Both the position numbers and the translations under genes were made by a program. A DNA stretch of 64,000 nt from Zanthoxylum bungeanum. Its lineage: Eukaryota; Streptophyta; Magnoliopsida; Sapindales; Rutaceae. Numbering within the stretch: the stretch's first letter is position 1; each line of letters begins with the position of its first letter. The stretch is from contig SKCR01033432.1 in assembly GCA_019454045.1 (NCBI GenBank), positions 62,001-126,000 on the forward strand, given 5' to 3'. Positions 22,982-34,279 of this stretch are shown in pieces. The notes under the pieces are model-generated. The model had not been told where the DNA came from. It did no database searches and was given only the letters and a program-made list of their open reading frames with translations.

Positions 22982-24551
22982 TGTAGGCACTGTATTTTTA
23001 CACGTAAGTCCCTATGATGAGTCTCAGTTAGAGGCACTACCTTTTAAGTCGAGGAAATCGCGGGAAATGGACGTCGGAAGAGAATCGGTATTTTGTTAGA
23101 TTTTATTCGCTTGCATTTGTTGGACCTCCGTTTTAAAGCACCTTTAACCCAAAAACCCCGCAAACCACTTAACTTTAGCCCACACAACACCAAACCCACC
23201 AAGCCAAGCCCACACGGCCAAGGGAGAAGGCCCATACGCCCAAAGCCCTTAAAACACATCCAAAAATACTAAAATGCATATTTAACACATGGGAAAAAAA
23301 CAAAACAAACAAATAAAATCTAAATAATTGCATGCCTAATTGAGATAAAAACAAATATATTAACTTCCTATTCTAGCCAAATCTTGTCCCTCACTAAATA
23401 TATATTTTCCTTGTGTAACACTAATTAAATGGCATACCTTTAATACACAAATCCCATTCCTTGTAAAGAAAGGATTTACCCTACCCATTTGCCTATAAAA
23501 GAAACACAATTCCAACCCTTGAGAACCCTCTCTCATTCATGCATACACAAGAAAGAAAAGCCCTAGTTCACGCCTAAACACTTCACGTAATAGCACATTA
23601 ATCATCAACTTCACAAAGCCTCTTCACGTAAATAACCCACACGCCTAGCCTGCCTCTTAAATTCATTGCCAGCTCACCTACGCACCTTCACGTTAAAAGT
23701 ATACACATGCACACACAAACAATGCATCAACGCCATCTGCCTCCTTGCCCTCATGCACATAGCCCTGCCTTTTGCCCCTCCATATGCATAGCACAACACT
23801 CATCTAAAACCCACTCACGTAGCAACATCCCTTAAACGATCACGACATCAAGCCCCAAGCACCGACAGCGCACACACTGCCCTCACTCTTACGTTCATCA
23901 GCCCACACTCACCCTCCACTCACAAAGCCACCCAAGACACTCACGTAATTCCCTCCTTTTTATCACTGCACACTTCACGTTACAGCCTGTATCTCACGTA
24001 AACAACCCCATTGCCTTAGCGTACGCCCTAGACCTCTTAAATCACTCACTGTCCAGCTCTGCATCTCATGCATAAACACCCTAAAACTGCCACACATTAC
24101 TGCCCAAACTACACCATTATATCACCGAAACAGCCCCCTAATAACAACCCTAAACTGCATAAACAGTAGCCAAAAACCCATAAAAACAACAGCCATCTTA
24201 TCCACAAAATAGTAGCCTTATACAGCAAAAACAATGACTAAACAAATAGCAGCAAAACAGCAGCAAAACGGAGTGAAAGAAGTAGCTTGAGCAGTGAAAC
24301 AGCGAGGAAAGACGTGGACCAGAGAACCAGAAAAGTCGCGGAGTGTTACCCCTTCCGACGGACTTGTAACACGCTTCCAAAAGTCGACATAAAAGGTTAG
24401 ACATGAGGGCATTTTTCTCATCTATTTTCATTCGTATTTTAATTATTTATTGATTTTATTCGCATGAACATTGTGGAATAATGTGTGTTGTGGCCCTTGA
24501 ATGAATGGAAAATGTGTGTTGTGGCCCTTGAATGAATGGAAAATGTATCGT

Positions 24552-24657
24552 CTCTCGTGGTATATAGGATGGAAACCCAGACGTAAATTCCGTAGTCGAA
24601 TCCGAATGGACGGTAGTGCGGTCTGTACTTGGGATACAACTCCACGTACCACTTGAG
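24552..24657 (+). other. Structured leader module, copy 3
   Basis: GTGGTA (24557-24562) pairs with TACCAC (24647-24652); outer CTC with GAG; CCCAG (24576-24580) with TTGGG (24629-24633); TCCGT with ATGGA. Confidence 0.6.
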
Positions 24658-24765
24658 CAAACAGAACATATTTCGATTTGTGTTATCTTGTTTATTTATT
24701 ATCCATATTTTTATTTCGCCATTTAATTTTCGTACGATTATTTATTTATGTATTGATGATATAAT

Positions 24766-25355
24766 GTGCATGGGCTTAGTACGTTGGTCTAAAGGTTCTC
24801 TATTTGAGGGAAGAAAAGTCTAAAAGACTACCTTTACGATAATACCTTACCGCTCCGGACAAAGTGCATTTGATTAAATGTGATATATGTTTAATCGAAT
24901 ATACAAAGTCCTTTATTGTTGTATTTATTTTATGTATTGTAATGTTGGTCTAAAGGTTCTCTATTTGAGAGAAGAAAAGCCTAAAAGGCTACCTTTATGA
25001 TAATACTTTGCCGCACCTTTTATTATCCCGTTATTTTTTTTATGTATGACATCTCCTTGCATAACCATGCATCATATTGCATTGCGCATGGGCTTAGTAT
25101 GATTGGTCTGAAGGTTGGATGAAAAAGCCTGAAAGGCTATCTTTATGACAATACTTTTCGAGCCCTTTATTCCGCAATTTGCTTTATGACATTTCCTCGC
25201 ATAATCATGCATCATGTTGCATTGCGCATGGGCGAATCAAGTTGGATTAAAGGTCCTCCATTTTGAGGGATTAGAAAAGCCTAAGGGCTACATTTTCCAT
25301 GAAGTTTCACCGCGCCGGACAAAGTACGTTCGATTGAACGCGAGATATGTTTAAT
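24766..25355 (+). repeat. LTR-internal tandem units (4, one truncated)
   Basis: Units begin at 24766, about 24943 (its cgcatgggctt start deleted), 25085 and 25225. AGTCT/AGACT occurs in unit 1 and AGCCT/AGGCT in units 2 and 3, as in the 5' LTR. Confidence 0.75.
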
Positions 25356-26059
25356 CGGACACTTGAAGTCCTATATAGATGTAGGGCATCTATTGCATCT
25401 CTTTTCTTTCACTCTTATTAGCTATCTTCTTTTGCATCGCATCATGGCACGTTTATTTTAATGTATAGTTACATCTTTAGTTGCCTCTTTACATGTTGCA
25501 CTTAATTGCCTCTCTTTAATATGCATGCTTGAATAATTATTGCTTGTTTGCGCTTCCATGATTATCAATGCAATGTATTTGTGAAATTATGTGTTTGCCA
25601 TTATTATGATTCAATTTTAAGCATGCTTGTAAAATTATCATTTGCTTGTATTGCCGTATCCATGAATGTAATGTGCTTATGAAATTATATGCTTGTCGTA
25701 TTCCGACTTTTATGTATGCAAACTTAGATATAGGATATATGCAAACTTAGATATGAGCTTTATTTTCATGCATGTGAACTTAGAAATAGAATACTTTTGA
25801 GCATATATGTTGAGTAGATTCGATTAATTCATTGTACAAATCATATCATTATAAGTGGCAAAAATAATGGACCATTCTGAACCCAATTGTTTGAGGTCTT
25901 CCCTTGTGAGGGGTGAGTGCGGCCTTAAATTTTTGTCCCGATTCACACCGGGTGGTGAATCCATTTATTCTCCGGTTTAGTCCCCCGCGGGCTACTCCGT
26001 ACTCCCAACTAGGCCGCGAGCCTAGAACAGCATGCGTCGCCCAGTTTTTATGTCCTACA

Positions 26060-26064
26060 CTAAT
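26060..26064. repeat. Target-site duplication ctaat (right)
   Basis: Exact repeat of 5786-5790. Confidence 0.9.
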
Positions 26065-28395
26065 GCTTTTTAACTCAAGTCTTTTAAAGCATATTTTTCT
26101 TTAAATCAACTGGAAATAAATCTGTCTAATGTCCTATGTGCGAAAACATAAGTCTTTACATATAATAATTTAACAAAAAATAAAAATCAACTAGAGAAAA
26201 AATGACTACTCACTATAACTAGGATCCAGGGGGGTTATGTATCGTCGTCCCCCTGGTCCTTTCTGTTTCTGTCAATGAACACTATGTCTCCCTATGGGTA
26301 TGAAAAATTCATATGTATCACCACAACAACTATATGACCATGTAACTCATGCAATGCAATATAATGTCATTACCCATATACATAACAGCAAAGTCGACCA
26401 CACCCAATTACGAGCTAGTGACATCTCACTAATCTAATACATACAAAATGGACCCTACCATATTTCAAAAAACTCAACCATATGAAAAATGCTTGCACCT
26501 GTCATTAAACTTATCAACACATTTCATACATTGGTTCCACACTCAGACAAAACTAAACTGAAGTCTGAAAAACTTCGATAAAACTCTTTAAAAAACTTTG
26601 ACATCTCTCGTACTGAAAACGTATTCTACTTGGAGACATACTTAACTATATAAATATAACGAAAGCTTGTACTAAACTTTTCATGCTAATACTAGCCTGT
26701 TATCTAGAAACATGACACTATGAATACTTTCAGAAAATCTGTTCCTATATGTGCTCCTTTATGAATCTCCTTGATAGTACCTCTAACAGCTGTCAGTTCA
26801 TAGTTTCTAAGACTCTATGACTACACTAACATATTTCTACGAATCTGAAATATACACTCATATTATCTACATATATAAGTATACTATCAGTTATCATACC
26901 TTGTCTACCTAAGGCAAGATCACAATGAGGTACTTACCTGGGGTCCATGCTATTCTTTTTCTCTGTCTCCATCTGTGATACAAAATATGGATGGTTAAGA
27001 TCGTTAATCACATAAACTCCCCAAATTTCCTAGAAAATCCAAATCAATATGTTTTTAGTGATTTCGGTTTTCGTTACTCATAATACATTTATACATTGTT
27101 TTATATCCATCTAGTAGCTCAAATATGCAAAATGCGCGTTTCAAGAAAATTATACAAAATGTTTTCGAAAACGTTGTGGAATGATCCTAAGCCCCCCGAA
27201 CCTATCTAGAATTACTCAAATACTAGTGTATATCATCATAATTACCCTATATCCATAATTATGTTCATCAAAACACAAATGCTTGTGAAACCCGATTTTA
27301 TTGTAAACTTGTTTTATTTATTGGATTGATCGAATTAGCTATGATTTATCTCGGAATCTACCAAATGCACATATTCAATATACTAATGCTCAAACAACTC
27401 AATTTATATCATTACACTACTCTACGAAACTACTAGATACATCTGACCATTTAACAATAAACTTGAAATTTTTACATTTTTACCGATATATCTTACCGAG
27501 ATTTTGAGGGCATATACGGACTTCAAACGATCTCACGAACACGCTGGAATCGATGGAATTTTGATCAAAGTTATTTTTTATTCGGCATTACTGTTCACCG
27601 TCATTTTTTCTATTTGTTTTACATGTAATCAAGCACAAATTAGAAAAATCACCACCGATATCTTGTAGTACTCTCTGAGAGCTTTGATTTGGCGAGTGGC
27701 TGAGGCCATGGAACGAAGCGACGAGCCGAGATCATGAAACACTCTACCGCACTTGTCACCTTCACTTTCTCCTTATTCACCGGTATTCTGGGCTACCACC
27801 GGCCACAAGAAGGCCATGAGGCGGCCGACACACCACTCTAACTGATCGTACTGGCCGGCATTGGCTGGCATACCGCCGGCGAGACCAGGGGCGCTCAAGA
27901 TGGGTTTTTGTAGATGTGGGGTATGTGGAGGGATTGAAAAGCTTATGCCATTTTTTTAATTTATGAAAACTTCATGGTATTTATTGGAAAGTTTCTGAAA
28001 ATTACATTCTAGTCCCCGAACATTACTAACAGGCCCAATCCTTAGTGTCTTTCAAAAATTCAAATTTTTGAGGTCATTCTACTGTAAATTTTGAAAATTC
28101 TCAACATATTTTTCTCAGAAAAATTAATCTGATGATTCATAAATTAACTCAAACAAATTTTGGTTGCTATCTTTATAGTCGAAATAAGAAACTTTCCTCG
28201 TATATAATAATATACATAAATCGCATAAGCGGTTCTTTCATGTCACACGATTTCCAATACATCAAATATCTATTTTAAAATATTCCAAACTATATTTCAA
28301 TAATTAAACTCTATTTCTCCGATATAGTCTCATTTGTGACTCGATCTGTAATATAAAATCCTTCCGAATGAGTTTCCAAATTTTTGGATGTTACA
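26065..28395 (-). mobile_element. Tekay-like LTR piece B, proximal part
   Basis: On the minus strand the LTR begins TGTAACATCCAAAA at 28395. It runs leftward, passes the Ogre insertion and ends at 5391. A hairpin with an eight-pair stem lies at 26226-26256 (CCAGGGGG with CCCCCTGG). The opening TGTAACAYCC is typical of chromovirus LTRs. No PBS or coding region of this element is left. No credible ORF. Confidence 0.65.
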
Positions 28396-28460
28396 ACATT
28401 GATCACGAGCTGCTTTCAATTTTGTGTCTTTGCACTTCTTGGAGTTCATAAAGATTGCCA
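28396..28460. other. Unassigned joint between two elements
   Basis: About 65 bp between the LTR start at 28395 and the last recognisable Copia-1 RT codons. On the minus strand, one frame reads KCKDTKLKAARDQ, faintly like the C-terminal integrase region of chromoviruses, but the match is too short to use. acatt (28396-28400) also occurs right of Copia-1 at 43901-43905. Confidence 0.35.
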
Positions 28461-28800
28461 TTCAAGAATGCAGTCTCAACGTCCATTTGAAAAATTTCAT
28501 AGTTATAATATATGGTGATGGATAGAAGAGTGCAGATGGATTTGAGCATGGCTATTGGCGAGAAAGTTTCCTCCTATTTAACTCCAGCCACTAGCCTAGC
28601 CTTCAAGATATGTACCTTCCCATCTTCTCCCATATTCCTCTTGTACATCCACTTGCAGCCTATGGATTTCACCCTATTAGGTTGGTCTACAAGTTCCCAG
28701 ACTGAGTTGGAGTACATAGACTCCAAGTCTAGGTTCATTGCTTTGAGTCATTCCTATTTTTCAGAATCATCCATTACAATACGGTAGGTCAATGGATCAT
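28461..28800 (-). pseudogene. Copia-1 RT N-terminal fragment
   Basis: On the minus strand, from about 28780 leftward, the text resembles VWELVDQPNRVKSIGCKWMY, then ARLVAG, a stop, ETFSPIAMLKSI and QMDVETAFLNGNL near 28461-28500. This is the start of a Ty1/copia RT; the catalytic YVDD region is lost. Confidence 0.75.
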
Positions 28801-28959
28801 TTATACCATCACTGGATATGACACTTATTGTCTCTCCAACCCCAATGTAGCGATCATGTTGTCTTACAACCCTCCCACTAGGTCTAGGTTGTAGATCATT
28901 CTGACGAACTTTCATCTGACGCTCAGATATCGAAGGTGCTACGTGTTTGTTAACTGTTG

Positions 28960-29646
28960 TTGACGATGGTGTGCTGGTCGAACCAGCAAGTAACTCTGTA
29001 TATAGTCATCCTTTTGAAACGTAGCATTTTTTGATAAAAACACTTTATTATCTTCATGACTATAGAAGACTCCACTCCTAGTCTCCTTAGGATTGCCTAT
29101 AAATAGGCACACCTAAGAATGTGGTTCCAACTTTGTAGTCTTATTCTTCAGCACATGTGCTGGACACCCCTATATGTGAAAATATTGTAAACTAGCTTTA
29201 CGACCACTCTACAACTCTAGGGGAGTCTTAGGAATATACATAAATGGAACAACATTAAGAGTATGCATTGCAGTTTGCAGTGCATATCCCCAGAATGAAC
29301 TAGGTAGTGAGCTATAACTAAACATAGATCTTATCATATCTAGTAGGGTTCTATTTCTCCTCTCTACAACACATTTTTGCTTTGGTGTTCTAGGTGCTGT
29401 GAGTTGGGATACTATCCCATGCTCAATTAAGAATTCCTCAAAATCTCTGTCAAGGTATTCTCCTCCATGATCTGATCGTAGAGTTTTGATTGTTTTACCT
29501 AACTGGTTCTCAACCTCAACATGATAACCTTTGAACTTTTCAAATGTATCCGACTTGTGTTGTATTAGGTAAACATTCTCATATCTAGAATAATCATTAA
29601 TAAATGTGGGGAAGTATTTATAACCACCTCGAGCTCTTACATTCAT
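28960..29646 (-). pseudogene. Copia-1 integrase fragment
   Basis: A 145-residue open stretch (29646 to 29209) carries RARGGYKYFPTFINDYSRY, with the first catalytic Asp region altered (FIND), SDTFEKFKGYHVEVENQLGK, LRSDHGGEYL with the second catalytic Asp, and [19 protein letters not shown]. The C-terminal part, including CLFIGNPKETRSGVFY, continues to about 28960 with stops. It lacks an intact start and is a relic. Confidence 0.8.
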
Positions 29647-29956
29647 CGGTTCACAAACTTTGAATGTGTTAGCTCAAGTGGTTGACTGGCTCTTATACCT
29701 TTCCAGTAAAAGATCTCTTGGTCATTTTTCCTTCTAAATAGGATTTGTAGACTGGTAAAGTTTCGAGATTTAACTAGTTTAAGGCTCCATTCTTTATCAA
29801 TATGTCTATTCGATCAGGATGATATGACCAAGTATAAGATGCCATAGATATGTGTCATCGTGAGAAATCTTTTGCAGTTTAGTTTTCGGTTTCACAACCT
29901 TAAACTTTTCAGGATTGAGCAGTGACTTATGTGTTAATGGTCTTAACACATACAAG

Positions 29957-30154
29957 TTATTTTTTTGATATTTCTTTGTATATAGTTAATCTATTTCTAC
30001 CAATAATAAATAAATTACTATTAAAAGAAACTGAATGACCATCATTTAAAAGTTTAGAAACAGAAATCAAATTAACATAGTTTTCTCCTGTTAATTTGTC
30101 ATTTGAGAGTGTGGAAATAATTAGAGAAATCATGGCTGAAAATAAAATAAACAT
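29957..30154 (-). pseudogene. Copia-1 gag start fused in frame to pre-integrase segment
   Basis: MISLIISTLSNDKLTGENYV is the gag N-terminus (compare 56414 onward). It continues without a stop into NLISVSKLLNDGHSVSF, which in the plus-strand copy lies about 1 kb downstream in the protease/pre-integrase region (57500-57545). The deletion removed almost all of gag, the CCHC knuckle and the protease, yet kept the frame. Ends with a stop at 29957. Confidence 0.75.
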
Positions 30155-31799
30155 GCATTTAATATTAATTCATCGCATATTAAAATCATCTAACAATTTT
30201 GGCATAAAATTAAACATGATGCATGAACAATGATAACGAATTAGAAACCTGGGAGAATTACTATGCCACTGAAATCTATCATCCCACAAGTTAGTGCCGT
30301 CATAGGGTAGGTCAAGTACTCTCATGATAGATTGAGACAATCTCAGTCGATTATTATATGCGGGAATAACTCTTATTCATATATTAAACAACTATCGTTG
30401 GATTTGATCCATGAATTTTATTAATTGTTAATTATTCCTTTGTGAGTGTGACCCGCCGTTTTAGGAATCTTTGACTAAACGAGTGAAGTGCCACCGTACG
30501 GTAGGTCAGTTCACAAGATACATCTAGAATCCCTATCCTCCCGGAATCCAAACCTGATATTGACCCAAAATGAAAACCATCTATAGGGGGACGAAAGTAA
30601 AGCCGTCTCGAGGCACCTTTTGAATCTCACATTTTCGGACTAACAATGGAGATCGCGGGATATACTATCGTATATTCCTCTCCAACTCACTTTTTTTTTA
30701 AAATTAAGGATTCTATTTATAAAATATCTAATAATTTAATTTAACTAGTGTGAATAATTTATGGCAGTTAAATCATAACTCTTATTTACACTAGTACATT
30801 ATTAGTGACCTAACCAATTTTAACTCTTAAAAATTAGATGACAAATTTCCACTAGTCGCTACTAATTGTATTACTCAATTAAAGTAATTTAATTTGAGTG
30901 GTATGAATGGCCTATTATATTTTAACTTTTAAAATACTAGAAAACTAATTGATTAAAAATTTTAGAATCCTAAAAAGGTCAAGATTTACATTAAACTATT
31001 TAATTAATCTTAGTGCGTTATAAAATCCAATGGCACGTGGAATTGAATCCCGAGTGCAGACTATATTACCATCCATTCGGATTCGGCAATGGAATTTAAG
31101 TTTGGGTTTCCATCCTATATAACAATGGAATTTTTTATGCACAAATTAAGTCTAATATATTAGAATTCTAATTTTAAACCTTAAAACAAATTAATCCAAT
31201 TAATTTTTTTCATGCATATTATATTCTAATTTAAATATTTTTAATCATATAAAATCATATTTCAAGTCTATAATGATAATGCATCTAAAGCATGTTATGG
31301 CATGTGAAATGCAAGAGTAGACACCCTAAGTTATATGACATGTTATTCAAAGAAATCGAATTAAATATACATATAATATAAAAAAATATTTTGTATTAAT
31401 CAGGCTATTATTTTTCCTATACTATTCTAATTAGTACAAAAAATACCCAAGGCATCCCTTGGTCTTCAAATCACGCTCCAAAGGCTCATTTTGCGACTTC
31501 AGTGCTTCAAAATTACAACAATTGAAAATTTACATTGGAAAATAAAATTACAACAATTGTTAACAATGGTCTTATATCCCCAAAAAAAACCAACATTAAA
31601 ATAAGAGCCGGAAAAATTTACGACCAATGTAAAATCTATTCATCACATGAGAAACAATAACCATTTATCATATGAATATTATTTTGTGCATACTCAACTA
31701 AACATGCAAATCAATATTTATAACTCATATAAACATATTAAAAACAGTAACTTTAAATGAAAAAAAGAAGGGTTAAGAACACTTTTCAACCTTACTCTT
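30155..31799 (-). other. Copia-1 untranslated leader
   Basis: AT-rich leader between primer site and gag, matching 54745-56413 in reverse. It holds the structured module (31021-31135) and a long hairpin GGGATATAC/GTATATTCC (30657-30678). No ORF. Confidence 0.7.
31021..31135 (-). other. Structured leader module, Copia-1 copy (minus)
   Basis: On the minus strand, arm ATTCCATTGTTA faces TGCCATTGGATTT. Inside are CCCAA facing TCGGG (one mismatch) and TCCATT facing AATGGA. The central GCCGAATCCGAATGGA is nearly identical to the Ogre LTR copies. Confidence 0.6.
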
Positions 31800-31808
31800 A
31801 ATGCCAAT
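31800..31808 (-). other. Copia-1 primer-binding site
   Basis: Minus-strand attggcatt(aagag) right after the LTR end CTTTCCTACA, a variant of the initiator tRNA-Met site, as at 54731-54743. Confidence 0.65.
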
Positions 31809-32343
31809 TGTAGGAAAGCTTTAGGCACACGTATCAGACTTGAAAATTTTTTCTGCCCTTCTCCTTTAATTGTCGAATGCTACTGCCACCACCACTGAAT
31901 TTTTGCTTCAGTTTTAGATACAACTCCAACCTCGAAACAGCCTCGGAACAGCCCGAATAGGCCAAAATAGCCATACAAAAATTGGACTGTTTTGGACCCA
32001 ATACGCGCTTAATGCACTACTGAAAAAGCCCTTGAAATGCACTAACAATGGTTGTGTTTTGGTTCTAATTTTTTGAAAACAGCTCCAACACAGCCCCAAA
32101 ACACCAAAAAATATTCCCCAAAAAATCTGGATTAAAACGAAACCAAAACGAGTTCCGTTTCACCAAGTAAAGGGGTGGTAATGAGCAAAAATAATGCTCA
32201 CTATCGCGAAGCACAATAAAGAGATGAAGATTTATTTGACACCACAAAGTATTTTGAACTATATCTCATTGCCAACGGAAACTTGTGTAGGAAAGATTCA
32301 CATAAACAATCCCTAAACTATTTAAAAATTAAAGTCACACAAC
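31809..32343 (-). mobile_element. Copia-1 5' LTR, distal part
   Basis: LTR end (minus strand ...CTTTCCTACA at 31809) to the Copia-2 insertion point. Continues at 42348. Matches 54180-54728 in the plus-strand element. Confidence 0.8.
32339..32343. repeat. Target-site duplication acaac (left)
   Basis: acaac at 32339-32343 and 42343-42347 flank the young Copia-2 exactly. Confidence 0.92.
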
Positions 32344-34264
32344 TGTTGGTTTCTATTATTACTCCCAAGGAAAGTATAAGCACATGAAATACAACAAATG
32401 AATATATAATAAACTTGAAGCATGGCAGAATCATACTTACAAAGCTTTTGTGATGAAGAAGATGAACAAAAGGTTGAAGCTCCAAATCCCTTTATGGTTC
32501 GGCCAAGAGGAGAAAATGAGTGGAAGCTCCAAGCTTTGTGTTTCCAAGCTCTAAGGATGTTTCCCTATCACCTCCTTTGATCCTTGAATGTGCTAGCAAA
32601 TAATGAGAAAGCAAAAACAATTTTTTCTTTTCCTTGTGAAGGTCACGGCAATTAGAGAGAGAGATGGAGGAGTTTTTGTTTTCTTTGTTTTTCTTTCTTA
32701 AAGAATAATGAAAACAATTACAAAAGATTTGGTATATGCCTTTTCCAAAAAGTCAAATTCAACTTTCCCTCCAAAAGCCATTAAATGGCCTCAACCACTT
32801 ACATCATGAATAGTGACAATGTGTCACTCAATAAAGGTGACTTGTGACATCCATCAACTAGTCATGTCAAGTGATGTGACTTCGCGATGTGACTTGCGGG
32901 CCCCATTCATTTCAAAATACGAATGTGTCCGCAAACACTTTCGGGCTCGGTTTCGCTAATTCCGAATTAATGAATTTCCGTCGCGACGTAAATTAAATAA
33001 TTATGCCTAGCGAAATCACTATTCACGTCGCTAACTAATTAATTCTAAATAATTCGTTTGCCTGAATTAAAATCCGATTTTAATTCCGCGTCGAAATCTA
33101 ATTTCGTTTAATATATCGAATATATTATTTTATCGATTAATTCCAAATTAATCGTTCTCTCTCTAAATTAGGCATTTTATCCAAGATAAAGTTTCTCCGT
33201 AATTAATCCAAGATTAATAAAGTTCGAATCAAATATCATAGGTGAATCTTCAGGAAGCGACCCAAGAGATCTCCGGATATGTTGGCAGTAAATACGGTCG
33301 TCGGATAATCCGAACACGTACGTACCTTGTACTACGTTTTTACCGACTTACAAGACAAGGTTGGCTTCTAGCAAAGCGCGATGCCTACCCAATTCTCCAG
33401 AAATATTCTTATTGGAATATTAGATCTTTATCAAGCGTAGTATACCGTAGTATTGCGTACATCGATCCAGTATCGGACGATCACATGTTAGGCCTGGGCT
33501 GGAAACGTGTCTGCCCCGTACGAAACATATATCGGACATCAAGCAACTAGTCTCTTTAAATCGGGCAATCCTGACCTAGTCATATTGACCCGACGGTTGC
33601 AACCTTTTACAGAGCACTAGTTCTGTATCCTGCGCGATCATCAACTCCATATATCTGAAGTGACACTTCCATCTTGACATCACACCCAGTACACTACGAT
33701 TCCTGATAAACCCAGAGGTGGTGTACACAGAACCGGTTAAAGCCCTCAACCACCAAAACCAAAGTTTGCCGATTGTCGCAAGTACTAGCGATGCAAGTCT
33801 CAGGTTAAGACCATATACACCTACCCTGATGCGGCCTCCCATAGACACGCAGACATACTACCAATGGGATTCCGCGGGGTCTATCCAGAGCGAAGCTGTT
33901 TTCCGTACCATCGGTAAAACACAACCTCCTATCGCACTTGCATAAGTATCCTATACTTAAATATATGAGAACTATGCTGTTGTGCCCTCACAACGTGCAC
34001 AAGTGAAATACTAGTCTATTCCGCATTATCGATGTCCGATCTCGATAATACTCCGACTAGGGATATTTAATGATTAAACCTTTATGTATTGATACTGTCT
34101 CATATCATCTCAATACGGAACTAATCATATGGACTTTCGCCATTATATATCAAAGTAAATAAATTACAAAACGGCAAAAGGCAATTTCATTGTCACATAG
34201 TTAATTTTGTACAATAATATATATCATTTACAAAACAGTGACGCTATGCGTCATAATGTCTAAC
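32344..34264 (-). mobile_element. 3' LTR of young Copia-2 (left)
   Basis: Minus-strand start TGTTAGACATTATGACGC at 34264, end GAAACCAACA at 32344; 1921 bp. The ORFs in it (33242-33945) also occur in the other LTR and are non-coding. Confidence 0.92.
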
Positions 34265-34276
34265 AATCTCCCACTT
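34265..34276 (-). other. Polypurine tract of young Copia-2
   Basis: Minus-strand ccaagtgggaga(t) abuts the 3' LTR start. Confidence 0.82.
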
Positions 34277-34279
34277 GGC

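Larger units (their letters stand above)
5791..26059 (+). mobile_element. Complete Ogre/Tat-like element with nested Copia-2
   Basis: The ~20.3 kb span has two ~3 kb LTRs (5791-8802, 22982-26059), a tRNA-Arg primer site, a polypurine tract and a 5-bp target duplication. Without the nested Copia-2 (9689-19526) the internal part is only about 4.3 kb. It holds an untranslated leader, a shortened gag, two fused scraps of pol and a long 3' untranslated region full of minisatellites. Reverse transcriptase, RNase H and the integrase core are absent, so the element could move only with proteins supplied in trans. Ogre-lineage assignment rests on the primer site, long LTRs, gag sequence and repeat-rich 3' UTR. 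Confidence 0.85.
22982..26059 (+). mobile_element. 3' LTR of the Ogre-like element
   Basis: Starts TGTAGGCACTG and ends TCCTACA (3078 bp). Same order of parts as the 5' LTR: TATAAA at 23494-23499, C/A-rich leader, structured module at 24552-24657, tandem units 24766-25355, and U5 block about 25860-26055. A direct repeat of gaatggaaaatgtgt (24494-24545) is found only here. Confidence 0.88.

Noticed and set aside
28396..28460. Chromovirus integrase fragment (KCKDTKLKAARDQ)
   Set aside because: About 13 residues with a partial match only; not enough to call.
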